Assembly (NCBI GenBank): GCA_964624075.1
Contig: CAZUWH010000018.1
Span: forward strand, 1 to 53,611
Direction of reading: 5' to 3'
Length of the DNA stretch: 53,611 nt
Source: CAZUWH01 sp964624075
Lineage (GTDB): Bacteria; Pseudomonadota; Alphaproteobacteria; Rhodospirillales; Rhodospirillaceae
Part shown: piece by piece, positions 43,865-53,322 of the stretch
How the letters are laid out: each line of letters opens with the position of its first letter
How positions within the stretch are numbered: position 1 is the stretch's first letter
Notes under the pieces: model-generated
Databases searched by the model: none
What the model was told of the DNA's origin: nothing
The model's input: the letters and a program-made list of their open reading frames with translations, nothing else
Position numbers and translations under genes: made by a program

Positions 43865-45283
43865 ATGCGTCGCTTGTACGTTTCCGCCGCCCACAAGTCT
43901 TCAGGCAAAACCACCCTGACCATCGGTCTGTGCGCGGCCCTGACCGCGCGGGGGGTGGCTGTGCAGCCCTTCAAGAAGGGCCCCGATTACATCGATCCCA
44001 TGTGGCTATCGACTGCCGCTGGTCGCGCATGCTGGAATCTCGACTTCCATACCCAAAGCCATGCGGCCATCCTGGCCATGGTGGCGACCCGGGCTGTCGA
44101 TGCCGATGTCGCCCTGATCGAGGGTAACAAGGGTCTCCACGACGGTGTGGATCTGGAAGGTTCCGATTCTTCGGCCGCCCTTGCCAAACTGGTCGATGCC
44201 GCCGTGGTTCTGGTGGTGGATACATCGGGCGTGACCAGGGGGATTGCTCCCCTGCTCGCCGGGTATCAGGCGTTCGATCCGGCGGTACGCTGCGCCGGCG
44301 TGATCTTGAACAAGGCGGCCGGTCCCCGCCACGAAAGCAAGCTGCGGGCCGCCATCGAACATTATGTCGGCGTGCCGGTGCTGGGCGCGGTGCGATGGTC
44401 CCAGGATCTGACCATTGCCGAGCGGCATCTGGGCCTGATTCCGTCCAACGAAATCGGGGAGGCCCAAAAGATCATCACCCGCATTCAGGCCGCGATCGAG
44501 CAGCAGGTGGATCTGGATCGGCTCCTCGCTGCTGCTGCGACGGGGCCCTTGCCGATCGCTGTCCTCGCGCCCATTAGACCACCGGCTGTTGCATCCCCCG
44601 GTGTGCGCATCGCCGTGGCTCGTGATGCGGCCTTCGGCTTTTATTACCCAGATGATCTGGCGGCTCTGAAGTCGGCGGGGGCGGAGGTGGTTTTCTTTGA
44701 CTCTTTGCGCGATCCCGATCTTCCCCCCGCGGTGGATGGTCTGTTCATCGGCGGTGGCTTTCCCGAAACCCATATGAGGACGCTTGAGGCCAACAAACCG
44801 TTGCGCACCGCTCTGCGCCGGGCCGTGCAGAGCGGTCTGCCAACTTATGCTGAATGCGGAGGGCTGATGTACCTGTCGCGGCGCATTACCTGGCGGGATC
44901 ACAGCTGTGCCATGGTCGGCGCTCTTCCAGCCGATATCGTCATGCATGATCGTCCCCGCGGGCGCGGTTACATGCGTCTGGTCGAGACCACCACCATGCC
45001 CTGGCCAGGCGGAACCCCGGCCCTTGCCCATGCGGCGCACGAGTTCCATTATTCCAGTCTGGAAAACCTGGAGGGCAATGCCCGGTTTGCCTATGAGGTT
45101 GTCCGGGGGGAGGGGATCACCGGCCGTCATGATGGACTCGTGATCGGCAATACGCTCGCCACGTATGCCCACTTGCGTTCAGTCGGAGAATGGCCGTGGG
45201 CATGGCGTTTCGTCGCCTTTGTCGAGTCCTGTCGTCGTCAGCGCAGGACGGGGAGCGGAAACGCGCTCCAGACGAGCAGGTGA
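43865..45283 (+). CDS. cobB: Cobyrinate a,c-diamide synthase (CobB/CbiA family)
   Basis: The 472-residue glutamine amidotransferase has the ATP loop SAAHKSSGKTTLTIGL, PFKKGPDYIDPMWLSTAAGRACWNLD, VALIEGNKGLHDGVDLEGSDSSA and AGVILNKAAGPRHESKLRAAI. The class I glutaminase half has FIGGGFPETHM, PTYAECGGLMYLSR (catalytic Cys) and AHEFHYSSLE (His). It amidates cobyrinate a,c-carboxylates, or siroheme in DsrN-like relatives. An earlier GTG overlaps the previous stop; the ATG is preferred for GAGGTGG. With no other cobalamin genes nearby, siroheme or salvage roles are open. Confidence 0.92.
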   Translation: MRRLYVSAAHKSSGKTTLTIGLCAALTARGVAVQPFKKGPDYIDPMWLSTAAGRACWNLDFHTQSHAAILAMVATRAVDADVALIEGNKGLHDGVDLEGSDSSAALAKLVDAAVVLVVDTSGVTRGIAPLLAGYQAFDPAVRCAGVILNKAAGPRHESKLRAAIEHYVGVPVLGAVRWSQDLTIAERHLGLIPSNEIGEAQKIITRIQAAIEQQVDLDRLLAAAATGPLPIAVLAPIRPPAVASPGVRIAVARDAAFGFYYPDDLAALKSAGAEVVFFDSLRDPDLPPAVDGLFIGGGFPETHMRTLEANKPLRTALRRAVQSGLPTYAECGGLMYLSRRITWRDHSCAMVGALPADIVMHDRPRGRGYMRLVETTTMPWPGGTPALAHAAHEFHYSSLENLEGNARFAYEVVRGEGITGRHDGLVIGNTLATYAHLRSVGEWPWAWRFVAFVESCRRQRRTGSGNALQTSR

Positions 45284-45460
45284 AGGCGAAACGGCCGAGA
45301 TCGGGAAAGGCTGGGCGCATAGCCCCGGCAAGACAATGCATCCGCCCGCTGGTGTGAAGAGGACGCATAAGGGGGGAGCTGTGCCATGTCGATACACCTG
45401 CACCGGCCTGTTTCCTCGTACCGGCACCATCTTTTAAGCCGGCGGTAGTTGCTGGCCGGC

Positions 45461-46852
45461 ATGGCGGCGGGGGGATGTCTGGGCGGCCAATCCTGCCACG
45501 GGTCGCGCCGCCTTCCCCCTCTTGTCGCCGGATGAGGAAATCGCTCTAGGCTGGCAGGAGCATCCCAAGCTAGTGCAGGCGTTCGGCGGGCGTTACGAGG
45601 ACTCCGCACTCGAGCAGTTCATCACCGACATTGGCTGGCGGGTGATAGCGATGTCCGAAATGTCATCCCTGCCGTTCACGTTCACCATTCTGAATTCACC
45701 CATCGTCAATGCTATGGCCCTGCCGGGCGGGTTCATCTCCATCACGCGCGGCCTGATTGCCCTTGCCAATTCCGAAGCCGAACTGGCCGGCGTGCTGGCC
45801 CATGAAGTGGGCCACGTCACGGCCCGTCATAATACGGCTGAGCGGCACAGCCGGGCCAGCTCGGTCTGTTGGTCCTCGACATGGCTGGCGGCGCAGGCGG
45901 GACGCTTGGTTCCCTGGCCGAGATTGGCGCGGGGGTCTACCTGCAAGGCTTTTCATGCGCGCAGGAGTTCGATGCCGATAGGCTCGGTGTCCGCTACATG
46001 GCACGGGCCGGATACGAGCCACGGGCCATGGTCGATTTTCTCACCACGCTGCGCGCGCATGACATCCTTGGTGGCACGCATGCGTGGCGAGCCCGAAAGC
46101 ACGGTCGATGCGACCGGTATGATGGCAAGCCATCCCCGCACCGCCGACTTGATACAACAAACCGTTGCCGCAACAGCCGTCAATGTTTCTATCAGTTGCT
46201 ACGAGGGGAGAGCGGAATATCTGACTGTCGTCCATGGCCTGCTGTTCGGGGACAACCCCCGCTAGGGCCTTATCAAGGGGAATGTGTTCCTTCACCCCGT
46301 CTTGCGGTTCCAGTTTTCGGTTCCACCCGGTTTTCACCTTGTCAGCGGCACGGATCGGGTGACGTCCATCTATCCCGGGGGAGCCCGCATCATTTTTGCC
46401 CTCGATGACCAGCCGCGCCCGTTATCGATGACCCGCTATCTTGCCACCGAATTCGCCCCGGGCAGCCGGTTGTTCGCGGTAGAAAGCATTGTCGTCAATG
46501 GCATGGAAGGCGCGACCGGTCTCCTCTAGTTCACGTTGAACGACCAGCCTGGTCGTCTATCGATTCGTGTTCGGCGTTCCGCTTGCGCAGAGATAGGCAC
46601 TGGCGGAAGGTATCTGCCGCAGCATCTTACAGCCTGGAAAACCTGTCTGACCACGCGGCGGCCCGGGTCCAGCTCTATTGACTGCTGGTCGTTCCAGTAC
46701 GGGGGAGCGATTCGGTTGATCGCCTGGCGGCCACCTTGCCGTTCGGTTCGTTCAACGACGATTGGTTCCGGCTTCTGAACGATCTGAAGCCGGGTACCTC
46801 CTTGCCGGCGGGCGGCATGGTCAAGGTGGTAGGGGATGAAGGAAGGTTCTGA
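45461..46852 (+). pseudogene. M48-family metallopeptidase with C-terminal domain, broken
   Basis: PDEEIALGWQEHPKLVQAFGG, NAMALPGGFISITRGLIALANSEAELAGVLAHEVGHVTARH (HExxH zinc site) is in frame one. LGSLAEIGAGVYLQGFSCAQEFDADRLGVRYMARAGY (third zinc ligand) is in frame two. MRGEPESTVDATGMMASHPRTADLI is in frame one again. An amber codon stands in GDNPR-TAG-GLIKGNVFLHP where the family has Gln, and another TAG follows GATGLL. A final frame gives GSFNDDWFRLLNDLKPGTSL and KVVGDEGRF. The intact protein would be a BepA/YfgC-like periplasmic protease. At least two frameshifts and two stops rule out function. Confidence 0.87.
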
Positions 46853-46887
46853 GAAATTCACAGACACCTCTTCATCCACCAGAAGCG

Positions 46888-46985
46888 CTCTCCCTTGGAT
46901 CGAGGGAGGGTTGGGTGGGGGTGATGTGTCCGCCTGGACTTTTGTCAGCCCGCGGGCCAGGGGGCGTGACCGTCGCGCCAGTCTG
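46888..46985. repeat. GC-rich palindromic interspersed repeat, extended copy
   Basis: CTCCCTTGGATCGAGGGAGG, TTGGGTGGGGGTGATG, then CAGCCCGCGGGCCAGGGGG and CGTGACCGTCGCGCCAG follow the same order as the copy at 42500, in opposite arrangement. Confidence 0.72.
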
Positions 46986-47140
46986 GATTTGCACACGGTA
47001 GTATGACATGAGAGGGTTGGTCCGTTGCCGGTTGCTTTGCTGTGCGATCGGATGAGAGGGGGGATGATTTTTGTCCTGGAGGGACGATTTTCCGATACAG
47101 GGATGCAGGAATGTCGTGAAATGATAAGGAGGAGGGGTCC

Positions 47141-47552
47141 ATGCATGTTCCCGCAGCCTCGCCATTTTTTGACAGGACTTACAGGGAAGCCTTTAGCCTT
47201 CTGATCGAGGCCCGCAACTACATGGCCCATGTCGAACGGTGTGAGCGGAATCAGCTTGGTCTGGTCGGTCGCCTGGAACTGGCCTGCGAGACGATGCGCG
47301 TGACTGCACGTCTTACCCAGGTCCATGGCCTGGCTGCTAATGCATCGGGCCGTCTATAATGGCGAGATGACCTTGGAGGAAGCCTGTTCAGAAGCCAATC
47401 GGCTGTCGTCGGAGAGTGTGTGCCTGGACAACAACGGCTCCGGCAACGAGACCATGCCGACCGGCATCCGCAGTCTGCTCGATCGCAGCTACCGACTGCA
47501 CTTGCGGGTCTGGCGCATGGACGAGATGGTGCACAACCAGGTTCCCCACTGA
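47141..47552 (+). pseudogene. DUF1465 protein with a single-base frameshift
   Basis: The first frame gives REAFSLLIEARNYMAHVERC, GLVGRLELACETMRVTARLTQV. After one extra C the next frame continues MAWLLMHRAVYNGEMTLEEA, LSSESVCLDN and SLLDRSYRLHLRVWRMDEMV. Together they make a complete DUF1465 protein of about 136 residues, an alphaproteobacterial family linked to cell-cycle-type regulation in some species but poorly understood. A GGAGGAGG ribosome site is intact. This is the mildest lesion in the window and would be the first to test for an assembly error. Confidence 0.8.
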
Positions 47553-47676
47553 ACCGAAGACCCTCTTCGATGCGACAGAAAGGAAGAACACCATCCTGAC
47601 ACGTGGCCGGGTTGCAGTTCGGGTCCGATTGGCCTAATCCTGGAGTCCAGACGTTACAATGGGCAAGGAGACAGGC

Positions 47677-48462
47677 ATGGCCGGACGACGTGGGGGACAG
47701 ATCCCAGTCCTTTCCCTGGTCGTGGGAAGCTATACATTCGTTTTTGTGAGCTTGCGGTCACTGCTGGCTGCCACATGGCCATGGATGGGTGTGGTTTATG
47801 TTGCAGGACGGGCGGCCGGAAGTGAGGCGGCGGTCGAAGGGGGATTGTCCTCGGGGCTGTGGATTTCGATCATCACCAATCTGGTGGCAAGCACGGCCGT
47901 ATCCGTCTTGTGTCACCGGATCATCATTTTGGGCGAGTGGCCTGCCGGCCTGCGTTCGGTCCACTTCGGTCGCCGCGAGATTTACTATCTGTTGGCCCTG
48001 TTGGGGTTCAGCTTTATTGTAGTCCTCATGATGAGTCTGTTCGCAGGTCTGATCCGTGTCGCAGGGCTGGAGAGTGGTGGATTCGGAGCAAGCGTGGTTG
48101 TGATCGCAGCCTTGGCTCTCTATGCCCGCGTCTCCTTAGCTTTTCCTGACCTGGCGGTGACCGAGGGGCGGGTGCCATGGCATGTCTGGCACGCCAGTCA
48201 TGGCCAGACGATCCGCATCATCATGGGCGTTGCCCTGGCCGGCCTGCCGCCGGCTCTGGTGGTTCAGCAACTGGTTGTTGGCGCAGCCATCCTGCACGGC
48301 CAGGGAATGGTGGAAATCGCCGCGGCTATCGATTTCCTTGGTCTGTTCGTGACCTTTCTCGCTATGATGAGCAGTGCCGCCTTCCTGTCGTTCGTCTACA
48401 AGCTGTTGATTCTGGGGGGCCCGTTGCCGGTTGTTCCCTCCCCAGAAGGAGAGGACGGCTGA
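47677..48462 (+). CDS. Polytopic inner-membrane protein of unknown function
   Basis: The 261-residue protein shows about six hydrophobic segments: SLVVGSYTFVFVSLRSLLAA, WISIITNLVASTAVSVL, YYLLALLGFSFIVVLMMSLF, SVVVIAALALYARV, IIMGVALAGLPPALVV and DFLGLFVTFLAMMSSAAFL. Loops are short, and FPDLAVTEGRVPWHVWHAS is the most conserved-looking soluble part. The ATG is chosen for AAGGAGAC 6 bp upstream. This type of multi-TM protein is common in Rhodospirillales but I know no function. It converges on the helix-turn-helix gene with an 11-bp gap. Confidence 0.8.
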   Translation: MAGRRGGQIPVLSLVVGSYTFVFVSLRSLLAATWPWMGVVYVAGRAAGSEAAVEGGLSSGLWISIITNLVASTAVSVLCHRIIILGEWPAGLRSVHFGRREIYYLLALLGFSFIVVLMMSLFAGLIRVAGLESGGFGASVVVIAALALYARVSLAFPDLAVTEGRVPWHVWHASHGQTIRIIMGVALAGLPPALVVQQLVVGAAILHGQGMVEIAAAIDFLGLFVTFLAMMSSAAFLSFVYKLLILGGPLPVVPSPEGEDG

Positions 48463-48473
48463 GCAGTTCCGGT

Positions 48474-48917
48474 TCATGACGGGCGCTCCAGCCTGGCCAG
48501 CATCTGGCCGATGAGCATTTTCAGTTGACGAAGCTGGGCCCGCGCCTCGTCGCGTTCCATTTGGGTGCATTCGGTCGTCATCAGGGTGGCGGTGGCAAGC
48601 TTGAGAGCGAGATCGCGAATCAGGTCATCCTTGGCTCGCAAAGCCTGCCACAGGCGGTCGTTCTCGTTTTTCAGGGCTTCAAACAGGTCGCGACGGGCTT
48701 GCGGTTCGAGGGGATGCGGCATGTCAGGGGAAGAAGGGCCACCTGTATCCCAGGCCGGCAGACTGGTTGGAACCAGGACCCACCATTTGCCGGTGTTGTC
48801 ACGTTGGGCTTTCAGATCTTTTGCACGGATGCGGCGGCGGACGGTATCCACCGATACCCCCAGCCGCAAGGCCGCTTCCGCGACAGACAGGCGTATCAGA
48901 TCTTCGTCTTCGCTCAT
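48474..48917 (-). CDS. Small helix-turn-helix (excisionase/MerR-like) DNA-binding protein
   Basis: The 147-residue protein begins with LIRLSVAEAALRLGVSVDTVRRRIRAKDLKAQRDNTGKWWVLVP, a winged-helix excisionase-type domain. A Pro-rich linker and a C-terminal helical/coiled part follow (LFEALKNENDRLWQALRAKD, RAQLRQLKMLIGQMLARLE). It probably binds DNA as a dimer or oligomer through the coil. The target is unknown and no phage genes accompany it. The ATG at the domain start is used; upstream codons are open but not domain-like. trpS lies 171 bp upstream. Confidence 0.75.
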   Translation of the reverse strand: MSEDEDLIRLSVAEAALRLGVSVDTVRRRIRAKDLKAQRDNTGKWWVLVPTSLPAWDTGGPSSPDMPHPLEPQARRDLFEALKNENDRLWQALRAKDDLIRDLALKLATATLMTTECTQMERDEARAQLRQLKMLIGQMLARLERPS

Positions 48918-49088
48918 CGGCGCAAGGGACCGCTTCCTGGAGGGGCTTGCCGTTTCTCTCCTTGAGAGTCTCCTGCCCACGCGCGCAGGTCAAGGGGGAA
49001 TCCGGCGCGAACAGGGAAGGGGCAGGCGCAAGGGGCGTGGGACCATCACGCGCAAATCTTGATTGAGGCGTGATGATCCGCCACAGCC

Positions 49089-50084
49089 TCATAGCCGCAG
49101 GAAGCCGACGATGTCATACACCTCGGCCAGAACAGAGCGGGCGATGGCGTTGGCACGGGCAGAACCTCTTTGCAGAACCGAGTCGATGTACCCTGGGTCT
49201 GACCGCAACCTTTGTAAAGTAGCATTAATAGGTGTGAGTACCGATACGGTCAGATCGGCCAGATCCTGCTTGAAGTCAGAAAATTGACGCCCCGCGTGGC
49301 AGGCCAGGGTCTTCTCCCGGGGCAGGTCGGCCAGAGCGGCGTAAAGGCCAAGTAGGTTGGCCGCCTCGGGCCGGGCGTCTAGGGCTTCCAGGGTGTCCGG
49401 CAAGGGGGCGGGGTCGGTCTTGGCCTTGCGCACCTTTAGGGCGATGGTCTCGGCATCATCGGCCATGTTGAGGCGCGTGTAGTCCGACGGATCCGACTTG
49501 CTCATCTTCTTCGTGCCATCGCTCAGGCTCATGACACGGGGAGTGGGACCCATGATCAGGGGCTCTGGTTGCGGGAAGAGATCCACGCCATAATTGTTAT
49601 TGAACTTCTGCGCAATGGCGCGGGCGAGTTCCAGGTGCTGCTTCTGGTCCTCGCCGACCGGAACATGCGTGGCCTTGTACAGTAGAATGTCGGCTGCCAT
49701 CAGATTTGGATAGGTATAAAGACCTACCGAGGCATTCTCGCGATTCTTGCCAGCCTTCTCCTTGAACTGAGTCATGCGGTTGAGCCAGCCCAACCGGGCG
49801 ATGCAGTTGAAAACCCAGGCGAGCTGGGCATGACCGGGGACGGCGCTTTGATGGAACAGAATGTGGCGTTCGGCGTCGATCCCGGCTGCGAGCAGGGCGG
49901 CTGCCACATCACGTGTGTTCTGGCGAAGCGTTGCAGGATTCTGTGCCATGGTGATAGCATGCATGTCCACGATGCAGAACAGACACGGATAGCTGTCCTG
50001 CAACCGGACCCAGTTGCGGATAGCCCCCAGATAGTTGCCAAGATGCAGGTTTCCGGTCGGCTGGACACCTGAAAAGACGCGCAT
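49089..50084 (-). CDS. trpS: Tryptophanyl-tRNA synthetase
   Basis: The 331-residue class I synthetase has MRVFSGVQPTGNLHLGNYLGAI (HIGH-type HLGN), FCIVDMHAITMAQNP, NPNLMAADILLY-like YPNLMAADILLYKATHVPVGEDQKQHLEL and SLSDGTKKMSKSDPSDYTRL (KMSKS). The start is a GTG-ATG pair; the ATG fits the AGGAGG spacing (8 bp). The gene is intact and monocistronic in this window. Confidence 0.97.
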   Translation of the reverse strand: MRVFSGVQPTGNLHLGNYLGAIRNWVRLQDSYPCLFCIVDMHAITMAQNPATLRQNTRDVAAALLAAGIDAERHILFHQSAVPGHAQLAWVFNCIARLGWLNRMTQFKEKAGKNRENASVGLYTYPNLMAADILLYKATHVPVGEDQKQHLELARAIAQKFNNNYGVDLFPQPEPLIMGPTPRVMSLSDGTKKMSKSDPSDYTRLNMADDAETIALKVRKAKTDPAPLPDTLEALDARPEAANLLGLYAALADLPREKTLACHAGRQFSDFKQDLADLTVSVLTPINATLQRLRSDPGYIDSVLQRGSARANAIARSVLAEVYDIVGFLRL

Positions 50085-50159
50085 CACGAACTCCTCCTAC
50101 CTGATGATCGACGGGGCAAGTACCGCAAAGAGGGCAGGGCGGGTCAAGAGGATCCCCTC

Positions 50160-50262
50160 TCTTCCCGGCCCCGGCACCCGCCGGCTTTCCCCGGGCGGAA
50201 CACTTCCATCCCCCTGGATGGCAGACCCCCTCCCCTGATCCAGGGGGAGGGCTGACAATGTC
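50160..50262. repeat. GC-rich palindromic interspersed repeat copy upstream of trpS
   Basis: GACCCCCTCCCCTGATCCAG then GGGGGAGGGCTGAC form the core. The preceding CGGCTTTCCCCGGGCGG part is a second small palindrome. Confidence 0.68.
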
Positions 50263-50328
50263 AGGCGGGAGGGCCAGGAGGTCTCATTATTCGCGGTCCC
50301 TGTGAGTCATCAGTGGTGATGCGTGCCC

Positions 50329-52871
50329 TCAAAGCTTCGTCGGTGGTGTCCGTTGTGGTATTGACAGCGATGGAGAATTCCTTTTATGGCCCGTGATGCC
50401 AACGACGAATTTCGTGTCCGGCGTTGTTTCATCTGGCGTAATGGAAAGTACCCCCGCCCGATCGTCCGTTGCAATGCCCAGGGCATCGAATAGGGCCCTA
50501 AGCTCGATGAAGTCATTGGCAATCTCGAAATCGGTAATGATATCCTGGCCTTCAGCGATTGCCCCGAAAGCATCGACCTCCCGATAGACGGACATATCAT
50601 TTCCAGATCCCCTCCCCCGTCAACGCATCATCGCCGGCTCCGCCCAGCAGGAAATCGTTCCCCGCCCCCCGCTGTCAAGGGTGTCGTTGCCGTCGCCTCC
50701 GAACAGGATGTCGTGGCCATCCCCGCCTGAGAGGGTATCGTCGCCAGCGCCGCCGACGAGAAGATCGTTGCCACCCTCGCCGGACAGGATGTCATTGCCG
50801 GTGCCGCCATGGAGGACATTGGTCCCACTGTCCCCTTCCAATTAACGACTCTCGCCGTTCCGTTCTCGACAACCAGAGAAAGCGTTGCCGTACTGGTCGA
50901 GCCATCGGCATCCTGGATCGTGTAGCTGATTTCGGCTGTTCCGTCGGTCGGTATCATGAGTGTGTAGAGGCCATCGTTGGAGACGGTGAGTGTGCCGACC
51001 GCTGTCTGGATGACGTAGGAAAGGTGCGCGGCATCGAAGGTATACGTCTGATTCCCGTGGTTCACCGAGACCCAGGGCCGGCATGCCCCACCCATCGGCG
51101 CCGGCCGTGTCGTTCGCAAGCAGATTGCTGCTGACCTCCTGAACCAGCTCCTGCAGCCGTGCGGAGAGGTTAATGACATCGGGAACGGCCAGGATGTTGG
51201 CAGCTGTGCTGCGTGGCGGTATCGAGTCGCTGATGCGAATCCATTTCCTCTTCCTTCCAGGCCATGGTCAGATTCTTCATCATCCGATGACGACCATGCC
51301 ACCGTCCCGAGGTGTGACAGGCCCTGTTCATCGGTGAAATCGTTGCCAAGGCCGATCGCATAGACCTCATCGATCCCTTTTCCTTCCAGAAAGGCCACCC
51401 AATTGGCACGTTCCGTGGAATCGATCTCATTGCCAGAGGTATTCGACCTGCCATCGGACAGGAAATAGACGAACGTCTGCTCCGCAGCGGTCAGTCCCTT
51501 GTCATAATTCTCCTCCGCCTTGAGCAGGGCATCGTTGTAATTCGTTCCGACTCCTGACCCAAGGTCCTTGATCTTTCTGATGGCCTCTTCCCTCGATCCA
51601 CAGCTATCGGTAATGTCCACCGCGGTGGATTGCCAGCTACTGGTCCCATCTATGTTGTAGCTCAGGACCGAAGCGGTGTTGCCGAACCGCGCGACCATCA
51701 CCTCCCCCAGGGACGAACCATAGGCGTGGATCAGGTCAACGACAGCCGCCTTGGTAAGAGCCATGAAATTGGTCTGGTTGCCGTCGGCCAATATTACGGT
51801 GCCGTCGCCCGCAGCCGTTGGCCCGAACATGCTGTTGGAGACGTCCAGCACGATCATGAGATTGATCTTCTCGCCCGTGGTCAGGGTCAGCATGGCGGCG
51901 TCGTCTACGGTTGGCCCGGCGTCGATGATGGTGACGGGGAGGGAGGCGATAGCTTGGCTGCCGTCGGCGTCGGTGGCGACAACGGTAATGCTGTCGAGGG
52001 TGAGAGGGTGTTGCCTTGCCTGGGTGATGGGCGAAGGTGCTGGCCAGGTGGTGTTGTCAACGTTGGGGACTAGGGTGAGGGTCACCGCGTTGCCGGCCGC
52101 ATCCGCCTGCCACCAGGGTATGACCGTCGCTGGAAAGGACGGTGGCCGTCTGGGGGGTGCCCGGTGTCGGTAAGGGTCAGGGTGTCGCCGACGGTTCGGC
52201 GATGGTGACGGTGTAGGTGAACGTCTGGTCCAGACTGGCGCCGTCTTCCGTACCGGCTGCGTGGGGCATCGGGCCGGTAAGGGTGAGGGTGCCGTTGACT
52301 GTGGACACGCTGTAATAGCGGTAAGAGTTGCGCCACCTGCGCCGGGGGTAAAGGGGAGGGTGCCGGTAACGGTGGCTGAGGCTGTGCCGATGTCGGCTTC
52401 ATCGGTGACGGTATCGTCTGGAATATCGTTGCTGGTTTCCCCGGTTGCGTTCTCTGCTTCCCCTTCGGAAGTATCCGGACTGGTTTCCCGAGTTGCTGGA
52501 GAGGGTATCTGAACTGGAGAGAGAGCCCGCCGTTGCGATATCGTGGTCGACTCCACCCACGTCCTCGGCCAGGGTCAGCGCCGGTGGCAAGTCGGAGATG
52601 GCAAAGACGAAATAGTCTTCCAGGATCACTTCACCCTGCGGAGTCTAGACCACCAGGCTGGTCTCGCGCTGGGCATAAGTGGCCTCTGAGGTATCGATTC
52701 GATACGTCACGCCAGGCGTGACAGTCACCCGGATCGACTGTCCAGCTCCCGGGGGCTGTGGATGATCTGGATGTCTGCCACCGGTTGGGTATTGGGAGAA
52801 TCCCCTGTGTCCCCGATCAAGGTAGGGTCGATGATCGCGTCCGTGGTTGGTGTGGTGCTGTCGTTCATCAT
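50329..52871 (-). pseudogene. VWA/RTX type I-secreted surface protein, heavily broken
   Basis: The N-terminus (MMNDSTTPTTDAIIDPTLIG, later VTVTPGVTYRIDTSEATYAQ, an in-frame TAG, then VILEDYFVFAISDLPPALTL) is followed by cadherin-like fragments. A von Willebrand A domain follows (INLMIVLDVSNSMFG MIDAS, FVYFLSDGRSNTSG), then a VCBS-like repeat and about five RTX nonapeptides (GGTGNDILSGEGGNDLLVGG). The end is a type I secretion target region (DIITDFEIANDFIELRALFD). At least six frame changes and one stop interrupt it. No HlyB/HlyD exporter lies nearby. The ancestral protein would have been a calcium-binding adhesin. Confidence 0.85.
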
Positions 52872-53149
52872 TTTCATCCTTGCTTCTGAGGTGTGAACCG
52901 CCCTGGTCGTTCAGTTATTACGGTATCGTTTTCCGCCTGTGTGGTATCACCAATTTGGGCTATGGATCATGAAAATCGAACAGCAAAGCGCTTTTTCCGC
53001 CTGTCATGAGAAAAAAGCAGCGATTCTTATTATGGGAATGACCTTGATGTACGGAAGAGGCCTCACAACGCTACTCTCTCCCTCCAGGCGACTGTATGCA
53101 CACGAGTCTGCCCCGGCGGCGGTGTGGAATCGTTGCTTTCCAGGCATCC

Positions 53150-53260
53150 CCTCCTCCTGGAGGGAACACGTCCTCTTCTCTGGACAGAAGACCCCCTCCC
53201 CTAATACAAGGGAGGGCTCACGCGGTTTAGGTGGAAAGCTTCATGCCCTCTCCTCGATCC
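53150..53260. repeat. GC-rich palindromic interspersed repeat copy
   Basis: CCTCCTGGAGGGAACACGTC, GGACAGAAGACCCCCTCCCC and GGGAGGGCTCACG, then AAGCTTCATGCCCTCTCC, echo the flanks of the copies near 38000 and 42650. Confidence 0.6.
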
Positions 53261-53322
53261 TTTCCCGACAGACCATGTCCCAAAAAAGACTCCCCTAGAC
53301 GGAACATGCCCGTCTCCTGAAG

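Noticed and set aside
44006..45172. 388-codon minus-strand frame inside cobB
   Set aside because: It is antisense to a fully motif-bearing CobB-family gene and has no recognisable features of its own.
48474..48917. Prophage excisionase with integrated element
   Set aside because: Only the helix-turn-helix fold is similar. No integrase, attachment sites or phage genes are present around it.
52939..53298. 119-codon plus-strand frame near the right end
   Set aside because: The second half is translated repeat DNA and the first half has no motif or ribosome site.
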